Shown in pieces: positions 14,818-22,754 of a stretch of DNA of 64,000 nt (within the stretch, counting starts at the first letter, position 1; the number at the start of each line of letters is the position of its first letter). The DNA comes from an uncultured Draconibacterium sp. (GTDB lineage Bacteria > Bacteroidota > Bacteroidia > Bacteroidales > Prolixibacteraceae). The stretch is taken from positions 1-64,000 of the forward strand of contig CANLMQ010000006.1 in NCBI GenBank assembly GCA_947492175.1, read 5' to 3'. The translations under genes and the position numbers were made by a program. A model generated the notes under the pieces. The model made no database searches and was not told where the DNA came from. It was given only the letters and a program-made list of their open reading frames with translations.

Positions 14818-16035
14818 TTACTTTGTTCTGATTTTGTGTCCTTTTACACCGTAATACAATATATAAAGGAAGCCCGGAAGCACCAGCCAATAAGCATTTT
14901 GCGCACCAACAGCATCTTTTATAAAACCGTATAAGGTTGGAAAAACAGCACCACCAACAATGGCAATAACCATAAGAGACGAACCTGTTTTTGTAAATTT
15001 CCCAAGGTCAGTCATAGCCAGTGGCCACAAGGCAGGCCACATAAGCGAACATCCCAATGCCATAAATACTATAAAGTAAATAGATATATTGGCAGGCATA
15101 AGCACAACCATTAAGGCACCAAAAATGGCAATTGATGAAACAATACGCAAAGCTTGCGACTGACTAATATATTTAGGGATAAAAATAATTCCTCCAATGT
15201 ATCCTAACACCATTCCAACAGGAGCAATCCAGGCATAGGCTTCAGGATTGGGCAATCCTAAACTTTGAGCATAATCGATAAGTGTTCCCAGCGAAATGGT
15301 TTCAACACCCACATAAATAAAAAGAGCAAGTACACCCAACAATAAATGCGGAAACTGCCAGATAGACGTTTTATTTGCGGCATACGGACAATCATCAACA
15401 CTGTCTTCATCTTCTCCTGCTGCCTTTACTTCAGGTAGCGGTGCCAGCAATGCCAAAACACCCAAACACACAAAAACACCAATAATAATTACAAATGGCA
15501 AATTAATATCAGTAAGCATTACGTCTTTTACGCTTTTACCAATAACCAACGAAAGGAAAAGCGGTGCAATAGGCCAGGCCAACTTATTGGCAATTCCCAT
15601 ATAACTCATCCTTTTGGCTGCACTTTCAATAGGCCCCATTATTGTTATGTAAGGATTTACTGATGCCTGTAAGAAAGCATTTCCAGCCCCACTTATAAAA
15701 GAAGCAACCAAAAACAACGGCAGACTTTCCATTTTGGCCGATGGAATAAACAAATACAACCCAACAGCAAACATTAAAAACGAAAGAGCCATCGTTCTTT
15801 TGTATCCTATTTTTGAAATTACCACCGATGCGGGATAACCAAATATCAGGAAAGCAGAAAAAGTAGCTGCCAGAACCAAATATGATTCTCCTGAGGATAT
15901 GTTTAAGGCTTTATTCAGTAGTGGTATGAGGTAACTGTTAATACCTAGTGCAAAACCAATTGCAAAGAACATTACCCCAATAATAATCAGAGGTAAAACA
16001 AAACTTTTTGCTTTTACAGCATCATTATTTCCCAT
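14818..16035 (-). CDS. MFS sugar transporter (FucP/GluP/NagP-like)
   Basis: A 405-aa protein with about 12 hydrophobic segments and the sugar:proton symporter pattern of this subfamily: FFAIGFALGINSYLIPLLNKALNIS, here cited only as FAIGFALGINSYLIPLL (residues 20-36), then ISKIGYKRTM and GAGNAFLQASVNPYI. It lies in the inner membrane. It is divergent from the nucleotidyltransferase and NahK-like kinase genes, which suggests that its substrate is a hexose or N-acetylhexosamine. The exact substrate cannot be read from sequence. Confidence 0.85.
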   Translation of the reverse strand: MGNNDAVKAKSFVLPLIIIGVMFFAIGFALGINSYLIPLLNKALNISSGESYLVLAATFSAFLIFGYPASVVISKIGYKRTMALSFLMFAVGLYLFIPSAKMESLPLFLVASFISGAGNAFLQASVNPYITIMGPIESAAKRMSYMGIANKLAWPIAPLFLSLVIGKSVKDVMLTDINLPFVIIIGVFVCLGVLALLAPLPEVKAAGEDEDSVDDCPYAANKTSIWQFPHLLLGVLALFIYVGVETISLGTLIDYAQSLGLPNPEAYAWIAPVGMVLGYIGGIIFIPKYISQSQALRIVSSIAIFGALMVVLMPANISIYFIVFMALGCSLMWPALWPLAMTDLGKFTKTGSSLMVIAIVGGAVFPTLYGFIKDAVGAQNAYWLVLPGFLYILYYGVKGHKIRTK

Positions 16036-16253
16036 TTTTAATAGTTTAATTTTTTTATTGAGACGAATATAATATCTTTTGATTCAATTTCAGAACACGC
16101 ACCCCTAATTTTATTATTTTTCGTTTGTTTGTTATTCTTTTTAAATTTTTTAATATCTTTTTTGTGAAATATTTTTTAGTCTCAAATAGTTTTTATTCTT
16201 TCGTAAACGGTTTAAATCGAAATTAGAAAAATAAAATTACCAAACTATTGATA

Positions 16254-16284
16254 TTGGTGAAAGAAAGCTTTAAAATTACATCTG
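16254..16284 (+). promoter_or_regulatory. Possible promoter for the nucleotidyltransferase-kinase operon
   Basis: TACATCTG at 16277-16284 is one mismatch from TAnnTTTG, with TTG at 254-256 about 20 bp upstream as a -33 element. The start would be near 16290, about 28 nt before the ATG at 16318. Confidence 0.4.
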
Positions 16285-16317
16285 CCACATATCAATCATT
16301 AAAGAAAAAAGGAACAA

Positions 16318-17220
16318 ATGAAACCTACATTATTAATACTGGCAGCCGGAATGGGTAGCCGTTTTGGCGGACTTAAACAAGTTGAACCTGTTGGTCCGAA
16401 TGGTGAAGCAATTATAGATTATACAATTTATGATGCTATTCGCGCCGGATTTGGAAAAGTTGTCTTTATTATCAGAGAAAGTTTTGCCGATGAGTTTAAA
16501 GAAAAATTCGATGCCAAACTAAAAGGAAAAATAGAAGTAGACTATGTTTACCAAGAGCTGGATATATTACCGGAAGGCTTTACCTTACCCGAAGGACGGG
16601 AAAAACCCTGGGGAACTGCGCATGCAATTCTAGTAGCAAAAGATGCAATAAAAGAACCTTTTTGTGCTTTGAATGCCGACGATTTTTACGGAAAAGACGC
16701 TTATGATGTAATGGCCGGATTCCTGACATCTTCAAAAGATGAGTCAGAGTATTCGATGGTAGGTTACCAGTTAAAAAATACCTTATCTGATTTTGGTTCA
16801 GTTTCGCGTGGTATTTGCACCGTTGACGAAAACCAAAACCTGGAAAAAATTGTAGAAACTGTAAAAATATTCAAAAAAGGTGATGCTGCCGTTTCGGTTG
16901 AGGAAGACGGAAGTGAAACACCAATGACAGGACACGAAAGTGCTTCGATGAATATGTGGGGATTTAAACCTTCTTTATTCAACTCAATTGAAAGTAAATT
17001 TATCGACTTCCTTAAAACTGAAATTGACAAACCAAAATCGGAAATGTACATTCCTTCTGTGGTTTTCGAAATGATACAGGAAAAAGAGGCTTACGTTAAA
17101 GTGTTGGAAGCTGATTCGCCATGGTTTGGCGTAACCTATAAAGAAGACACTCCGATTGTAATAGAGAAAGTAAAAAAATTAATCGAACAGGGTGTATATC
17201 CTGAGAATCTTTGGAACTAA
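16318..17220 (+). CDS. Sugar-1-phosphate nucleotidyltransferase
   Basis: A 300-aa NTP-transferase-fold protein. The signature LILAAGMGSRFGGLKQ (residues 5-20) binds the nucleotide, and NADDFYGKDAYD (near 121-132) holds the metal-binding aspartates. It lies 75 bp before a NahK-like kinase. The pairing suggests it converts the hexosamine 1-phosphate made by that kinase to a UDP-sugar, analogous to other HexNAc salvage modules. This substrate is inferred; the fold is also used for glucose 1-phosphate. Confidence 0.82.
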   Translation: MKPTLLILAAGMGSRFGGLKQVEPVGPNGEAIIDYTIYDAIRAGFGKVVFIIRESFADEFKEKFDAKLKGKIEVDYVYQELDILPEGFTLPEGREKPWGTAHAILVAKDAIKEPFCALNADDFYGKDAYDVMAGFLTSSKDESEYSMVGYQLKNTLSDFGSVSRGICTVDENQNLEKIVETVKIFKKGDAAVSVEEDGSETPMTGHESASMNMWGFKPSLFNSIESKFIDFLKTEIDKPKSEMYIPSVVFEMIQEKEAYVKVLEADSPWFGVTYKEDTPIVIEKVKKLIEQGVYPENLWN

Positions 17221-17295
17221 TAGTTGGAAACCGGAAACGTAGAAAACTACACCTGTTTTCTGTTGCCATCATCCTAAATAAAAAAACAAACTGTT

Positions 17296-18384
17296 ATGAG
17301 TACTGATTTGACAAAAATTGCACAAAACTTTAAACTTGAAGGAGAAATTGAAGAAGTAAAACCTCTTGGCGAGGGCTTTATAAACGACACTTTTATTATA
17401 AATACAAAAGGAGATGCTCCTACATATATTCTTCAGCGCAAAAACAAAAATATCTTCTCGCCAATACCGGCAATGATGGACAACATTCAAAAAGTATGTT
17501 TACACATTAAGAAGAAAGCTGAACTGGCAGGTGGCGACCCAATGCGTGAAGCCATGACAGTTATTCCGGCCAACGACGGAAAACTATACTGGTTGGATGA
17601 AGAGGAAGAATACTGGGCAGTTTGCCTGTTTATTGAAGATACCGTAGCTTACGAAGCCGCCGAAACTCCAGAATTAGCTTATGCCGGGGGAAAAGGAATT
17701 GGTAAATTTCAATCGCTGGTATCCGACTTAAATGAACCACTTGTTAATATTTTACCGGGCTTCCACGACATACGTTTCCGTTTTAAACAATGGGATGAAG
17801 TATTGGGCAAGGATCCCGTTGGCCGAAAAGCCGAAGTTTCTGAAGAAATTAGCTGGATAGAAAGCCGCCGCGAAGAAATGCTTGATTTTTGGAAACTTGT
17901 TGAAGACGGTACCATAGCAACCCGTGTTACGCATAACGATACAAAAATCAATAATATCCTGTTCGATAAACAGGGAAATGTTCTTTGTGTAATTGATTTG
18001 GACACAGTACTAAACAGCACTGCCTTAAACGATTTTGGTGATGCCATGCGTTCGTACACCAATACCGGTGCCGAAGACGATGAAAACCTGGATAATGTTT
18101 CTATGGATATTGAAATCTATAAAGCATTTGCCAAAGGATACATAGAAGAAGCAAAATCGTTTTTAACTGATAAAGAGTTGGAATACCTTGCTTTCTCGGC
18201 CAAATACATTACCTACGAACAGGTCCTTCGTTTCCTGATGGACTTCATCGATGGTGACAACTATTATAAAACCAAGTCGCCCGAGCACAACCTGGTTCGT
18301 ACACGTGCCCAGTACAAATTACTTCAAAGTATGGAGGCACAATTTGATGAAATGAATAAGATCGTAAAAGAGTTTACAGCTTAA
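17296..18384 (+). CDS. N-acetylhexosamine 1-kinase-like phosphotransferase (NahK-like)
   Basis: A 362-aa kinase of the aminoglycoside phosphotransferase fold. The N-terminal LGEGFINDTFII and YILQRKN match NahK of bifidobacteria closely, as do THNDTKINNILFD (catalytic Asp about 215), VIDLDTV (about 232-238) and the C-terminal SPEHNLVRTRAQYKLLQSME. NahK makes GlcNAc/GalNAc 1-phosphate directly at C1. Same strand as the nucleotidyltransferase; a strong terminator follows. Confidence 0.85.
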   Translation: MSTDLTKIAQNFKLEGEIEEVKPLGEGFINDTFIINTKGDAPTYILQRKNKNIFSPIPAMMDNIQKVCLHIKKKAELAGGDPMREAMTVIPANDGKLYWLDEEEEYWAVCLFIEDTVAYEAAETPELAYAGGKGIGKFQSLVSDLNEPLVNILPGFHDIRFRFKQWDEVLGKDPVGRKAEVSEEISWIESRREEMLDFWKLVEDGTIATRVTHNDTKINNILFDKQGNVLCVIDLDTVLNSTALNDFGDAMRSYTNTGAEDDENLDNVSMDIEIYKAFAKGYIEEAKSFLTDKELEYLAFSAKYITYEQVLRFLMDFIDGDNYYKTKSPEHNLVRTRAQYKLLQSMEAQFDEMNKIVKEFTA

Positions 18385-18389
18385 TAAAA

Positions 18390-18425
18390 CAAAAGCCATC
18401 GTACTAACTGAACGATGGCTTTTAT
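18390..18425. terminator. Bidirectional terminator between kinase and murI
   Basis: AAAAGCCATCGT pairs with ACGATGGCTTTT around a 9-nt loop, with A- and T-runs on both sides. It serves the kinase gene on the plus strand and murI on the minus strand. Confidence 0.85.
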
Positions 18426-18445
18426 TTTAATCTAAATCTTACGGA

Positions 18446-19273
18446 TTAAAAATGAATGGTTTTGGCTTTAACTTCTCTGTCAAGAAATAAAGTTGCCTTT
18501 CCTTCAAAATTATCAGCCGACTCGGTAGTCTGAAACTCCAGTTTTCCCGACTTCGACAAACGTTTTTCCATTTCCGGGTGTCGCTGCAGATAATCAACCA
18601 GCTTTTCTGCTACAATATGACCTTGTTTTAATATCGTAATATTTTTAGGCACATATTTCTGAATGACTGCAGAAAGCAAAGGATAATGCGTACATCCCAA
18701 AACCAATGTATCAATGTCTTTATCTTTTGCCAATATATTTTGTATGTTTTTTCGCACAAAATAATCGGCTCCTTCCGATTCTATTTCATTATTTTCTACC
18801 AGTGGCACCCACATGGGACAAGCTTCCTGTACAGTTGATTTAACTCTCCCATTCGACCATTTATCCAGCTCAATAGGATACGATTCGGAAACCACTGTTC
18901 CAACTGTACCCAACACTCCAACGTGACCATTTTTTGTAATCTCGGCTACCTTCTCCACGCTGGGCCGTATTACTCCAAGTACCCTGTTTTCGGGTGCAAG
19001 AGTTGGCAAATCGAGCATCTGTATGTTACGCAATGCTTTTGCCGATGCTGTATTACAAGCAATAATCACCAACGGACAACCTTGCTCAAAAAGATACTTA
19101 ACAGCCTGTAAAGTATATTGATATACAACATCAAACGAACGCGTTCCGTAGGGTGTCCGGGCATTATCTCCTAAATACAAAAAATCATAATCGGGCATCG
19201 TCTTTACCAGTTCTTTTAAAACCGATAGTCCTCCATATCCCGAATCAAATACTCCAATTGGGGCTCCTGTCAT
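18446..19273 (-). CDS. murI: Glutamate racemase
   Basis: Makes D-glutamate for peptidoglycan. 275 aa, normal length. The two catalytic cysteines lie in IIACNTAS (Cys73) and VLGCTHYPLL, and the acid residues in FDSGYGGLSVL (Asp10, Ser11) and LGDNARTPYG are present. It starts 10 bp after the end of the glycogen synthase gene on the same strand, so the two may be cotranscribed. In many relatives murI directly follows the ompH genes; here glycogen synthase and a terminator intervene. Confidence 0.95.
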   Translation of the reverse strand: MTGAPIGVFDSGYGGLSVLKELVKTMPDYDFLYLGDNARTPYGTRSFDVVYQYTLQAVKYLFEQGCPLVIIACNTASAKALRNIQMLDLPTLAPENRVLGVIRPSVEKVAEITKNGHVGVLGTVGTVVSESYPIELDKWSNGRVKSTVQEACPMWVPLVENNEIESEGADYFVRKNIQNILAKDKDIDTLVLGCTHYPLLSAVIQKYVPKNITILKQGHIVAEKLVDYLQRHPEMEKRLSKSGKLEFQTTESADNFEGKATLFLDREVKAKTIHF

Positions 19274-19283
19274 AAAAATAATT

Positions 19284-21122
19284 TTAACGTTCTAAAGCAG
19301 TTTGATAAGCTTTGTCGTAGAATTTTCCAAGGTTCGACCAATCAAAATGCAACGATGATTCTTCACACTTGTAACGCAGCGATATCCTGTCACGACGTGT
19401 TTTCTGAACAAATTCGAATAAAATATTAGCCAATTCCTCGGCGGCCCGATGAAAATTTCCATCTGTACGATCAATGATATACATTCCCTGTTCTTCATGA
19501 TCGGGAATATTTTTAACCACATAATCGCCAAAACCTGCCAGGTTACTGGTTACCGATGGTAATCCACTTGCCAGACATTCGAGTGGAGTGTATCCCCAGG
19601 GTTCGTACATACTTGGAAAAATACCCAAATGACAGCCCCGCACAAACTGCGTATAATCCATTTTAAACAGCGGATTGGTTGTGGCAATAAAATCAGGATG
19701 ATAAACAATCTTCACTTTATCGTGCCGGTTATTTACCATGTTCGATGTCCTTAAGAAATTTAATATCTCGTCTTTGGCATCATCGACCAAAGAATGGGTA
19801 ACCACTTTAGGTAAAGTTTTTGTTTTCCAGCTTTGAACATTCCTGCGTAATTTTAAACGCAAATAATCATCGGCCATTTCACTCAGATTTGGGAATTCAT
19901 ACGCTCCCTCTCCTGAAGTTATTTCGGTGTACAAGCGCTTTCCGATCTGTTCTTTTATTTCGTCAACCACCCGGCGCACATCTTCAATCTGAGCCTTTGC
20001 TTCCAGTACTTCAGGGTTAAAAGAATAAAACGGCCGCTTGGTAATAAAAAATGAAACTACCGTCATATCTGACCCAGCCTGCTGCATTTTCCAGTTTAAC
20101 CGCGCCAGCGCTTCCAGCGTAAGATCGTAACCTTTGTTTTGGTATTCGTATCGGCCAGAGGTAAAAAAATACAAAGTTTTATCTAAATCGAACGGATAAC
20201 TCTGAAAGAAATGTCCCATCACAAACTCATGTATTTTCTCCTTTACCTGTACGTGTTGGTTTTGTATCTGATGCAAGGCTTCAAAACGTTCAATATTGAG
20301 ACCATTGGGAAGAAGCATATCAGGTGTTCTTCCTAAAAGATGCGTACACTCCTGTGCAGTAACATCGCTTACGGTAGTAAAAACATGGGCTCCGTGTGCC
20401 GATGCCCTTTCTATTTCAGCAATAGGCCGCACATTAAACTTCGTTGCCTCCTCTTCCCAATTATAAAATGGTAAATGCTGGTAAAACTCGGTATCATTCA
20501 TTGCCAGATACCTCCCTAAAAGCGTAGCATGTGTTGTAAAAACCGTTTTTATTTTCAGATTAGATTTTCTGATACCCGGAATTGGGATACCTGCCATCCA
20601 TTCGTGAAAATGAGCAATAACATTACTGTGGCAGAAATCATTGTTACACAGAAAGTGAAAAAATTCTTTTACCTGAAAACCAAATGCGGCCACTTTATCC
20701 AACAGTTCGTCGCCATCGGGAATTGAAATATGATAATCCTGGTATAAATAGTGTTTTATTTCTCCCAGTTTATCGTAAACCGAATAAGGATTAAACAGGA
20801 CAACATTCGGACGTCCGGAAACAATCCATTGTCCGTAGTAAACATCAAAACCCCGAGCCTGCATCTCTAAAACTGCCTTTCCAATTGGTGTAGAATAGTC
20901 CGTAGCCGGATCGAAATGTGCAGCAGCCTGCTCTTCAAAATAGGGACCAATTAAAAAGTAATTATCTACTCCCCACTTTTCTATTACCGATGGTACTTTT
21001 GATCGTATAACCGTATAAATGCCTCCAACCTGATTACATACTTCCCATGCTATCTCGAATAATTTTGTGTTTTGTTCAACATCACTTTTTTTCGGATTAA
21101 AATTCTTTCTTGAGGCCTTCAT
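19284..21122 (-). CDS. Glycogen synthase, GT3 (animal/fungal-like) family
   Basis: A 612-aa glycosyltransferase that extends glycogen. The start region FEIAWEVCNQVGGIYTVIRSK, cited here as VCNQVGGIYTVIRSK (about residues 28-42), and the C-terminal FPSMYEPWGYTPLECLASGLPS, cited as EPWGYTPLECLASG, are hallmarks of the GT3 enzyme that Bacteroidota use in place of GlgA of the GT5 family. The cytoplasmic enzyme would work with the 4-alpha-glucanotransferase at 30719-32203. Length is typical of the bacterial group. Confidence 0.92.
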   Translation of the reverse strand: MKASRKNFNPKKSDVEQNTKLFEIAWEVCNQVGGIYTVIRSKVPSVIEKWGVDNYFLIGPYFEEQAAAHFDPATDYSTPIGKAVLEMQARGFDVYYGQWIVSGRPNVVLFNPYSVYDKLGEIKHYLYQDYHISIPDGDELLDKVAAFGFQVKEFFHFLCNNDFCHSNVIAHFHEWMAGIPIPGIRKSNLKIKTVFTTHATLLGRYLAMNDTEFYQHLPFYNWEEEATKFNVRPIAEIERASAHGAHVFTTVSDVTAQECTHLLGRTPDMLLPNGLNIERFEALHQIQNQHVQVKEKIHEFVMGHFFQSYPFDLDKTLYFFTSGRYEYQNKGYDLTLEALARLNWKMQQAGSDMTVVSFFITKRPFYSFNPEVLEAKAQIEDVRRVVDEIKEQIGKRLYTEITSGEGAYEFPNLSEMADDYLRLKLRRNVQSWKTKTLPKVVTHSLVDDAKDEILNFLRTSNMVNNRHDKVKIVYHPDFIATTNPLFKMDYTQFVRGCHLGIFPSMYEPWGYTPLECLASGLPSVTSNLAGFGDYVVKNIPDHEEQGMYIIDRTDGNFHRAAEELANILFEFVQKTRRDRISLRYKCEESSLHFDWSNLGKFYDKAYQTALER

Positions 21123-21436
21123 AAGTATACTTTTTGGTTATCGATTCTTTGTTTTCTTAACTTCCGTGTTTTGATGCCACTAAATATAGGTTTAATCTAT
21201 AATCATTACAAAATGTTTTAGAATAAAAGGCGGATCATTTACAAAAAATATTTTCATCATTTAATCAACACGGACCCCCTTCTTTTAACCAATTAACTGG
21301 GAAGAAAAATAACCAGTCGTATTCTCTTTGAAAAACAGAAGAATAAGCTGAAACAGATTGCTAATTTCTGAGTTATTCCGAGGGAATCTCAATCTTATAA
21401 AGTAAGGAGAAAACAGTATATTTAATAAACAGGCAC
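21123..21436. other. Intergenic region upstream of glycogen synthase
   Basis: About 310 bp without a convincing gene. TATATTTA (minus strand, 21183-21190) is one mismatch from the -7 consensus and could drive glycogen synthase. Nothing else was recognised. Confidence 0.5.
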
Positions 21437-21468
21437 AAAAAAAGCCATTTGTAAAAAACAAATGGCTT
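21437..21468 (-). terminator. Intrinsic terminator after the ompH operon
   Basis: AAGCCATTTG / CAAATGGCTT stem with a T-rich loop, followed on the minus strand by seven T. It ends the long uppS-bamA-ompH-ompH unit 22 bp after the last gene. Confidence 0.85.
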
Positions 21469-21489
21469 CTGCTTTATAGAATAGTTTAT

Positions 21490-22014
21490 CTATTGTATAC
21501 CCAGTTTGGCTTTCACCAATGGAAGTAAATCAATACTTTGGTTTGATTTGTAAAGTATTGTTCTGTTTCCTGCTCCAGAATCAAAAACATAGATTAATCC
21601 TTTTTCTTTAGCCACTTCCTCAATTGCTGCTTCTGCTTTATCGAAAACGGGCTGTAAAAGTTCTCCTTGTTTTTGTTGTACTTGCATTGAAGCTGTTTGC
21701 TGATAATTCTGAATGCGTTGTTGTACATCCTGAATTTCACCAATTTTAGCATTCTTTTTTATTTCTGATGCATCGGCTCCCAATGCTTCAAACTCAGCTA
21801 ATTTTGCCTGGTAATCTTTCTGCATCTCACCCAAAATCTCCTCCAATTCGCCCTGGAATTTATTAAATTCTGTTTCAGCAGTAGCTCTTTCAGGCATTAT
21901 CTGTACCAAAGCTTGCAAATCAATATGTCCGAATTTTAAAGTTTGCGCATTAGTAACTGTAATCGTTGTTACTGTGAACACAAGAACAGCCATCAGTTTC
22001 ATTAAATTTCTCAT
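21490..22014 (-). CDS. OmpH/Skp-family periplasmic chaperone (second copy)
   Basis: A 174-aa exported protein. I start it at the ATG at 22014; the upstream TTG at 22020 adds only two residues. A signal peptide (MRNLMKLMAVLVFTVTTITV) is followed by LKFGHIDLQALVQIMPE and a long alpha-helical, coiled-coil arm rich in Q, E and K (about residues 45-115), then the Skp-like C-terminal strand region. Skp holds unfolded outer-membrane proteins for BamA. It is 155 bp downstream of the other copy. Confidence 0.9.
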   Translation of the reverse strand: MRNLMKLMAVLVFTVTTITVTNAQTLKFGHIDLQALVQIMPERATAETEFNKFQGELEEILGEMQKDYQAKLAEFEALGADASEIKKNAKIGEIQDVQQRIQNYQQTASMQVQQKQGELLQPVFDKAEAAIEEVAKEKGLIYVFDSGAGNRTILYKSNQSIDLLPLVKAKLGIQ

Positions 22015-22174
22015 AATCAATGTGGTCTTAAATTTTTGCTTGCAAATATAATATTTAATACCAATTATAAAATAAAATGTTGTATCGAATTAGCACGTAC
22101 TTCTTTTATTTCGAAATGGTTATTGATTTGCAATTCCTTATTTTGTCTTATTTATTTAGTATTCTAACTTTAAA

Positions 22175-22687
22175 CTATTTATAGCCTAACTTTTGCAAAA
22201 CCTGATCGCTGAGATCGTAACGTGGATTTGTAAAGAACAAAGTTGTTCCTCCGGCCTTATCAAAAATTACAGCATAACTTCCATCAGTTGCAATTTCCTG
22301 TACTGCATTAAAAATATCATCCTGAATTGGTTTAACCAATCCCTGACGTTTCTTATATAAATCGCCGCTTGGACCAAAATATTTTCGTTGCAACTGTTTG
22401 TAATCTTTCTCCTTGGTTATAATTACATCCTCGCGTTTGCGTTTCATATCTTCTGAAAGCAAAACACTTTCTGCCTGAAAGTCCTGGTACATCTGTTCAA
22501 TTTCGGCATGCATCGATTCCAGTTCCTTTTGGTATTGCGATGATAATTGATTTAGCTGTTCCTGAGCAGCAGTAAATGCAGGAATGTTCTCCATTATATA
22601 CTCTGAATCGATAAATCCGTATTTCTGAGCATTTGATACTACAACAACTGAAAAGAGTATGAGTACAGATAAAATTATTTTTTTCAT
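22175..22687 (-). CDS. OmpH/Skp-family periplasmic chaperone (first copy)
   Basis: 170 aa: signal peptide MKKIILSVLILFSVVVVSNA, then KYGFIDSEYIMENIPAF (the usual OmpH start), a helical arm from about 45 to 120 and YAVIFDKAGGTTLFFTNPRYDLS near the C-terminus, cited as VIFDKAGGTTLFFTNP. It lies 67 bp after bamA. Together the two copies probably serve as outer-membrane protein chaperones; two adjacent copies are usual in Bacteroidota. Confidence 0.92.
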   Translation of the reverse strand: MKKIILSVLILFSVVVVSNAQKYGFIDSEYIMENIPAFTAAQEQLNQLSSQYQKELESMHAEIEQMYQDFQAESVLLSEDMKRKREDVIITKEKDYKQLQRKYFGPSGDLYKKRQGLVKPIQDDIFNAVQEIATDGSYAVIFDKAGGTTLFFTNPRYDLSDQVLQKLGYK

Positions 22688-22754
22688 GGCAAATTATTTT
22701 TTTAGTTAACGTGGTTTATCTCTATCATATTTTATGCCAAAACCATTTTCTTTG

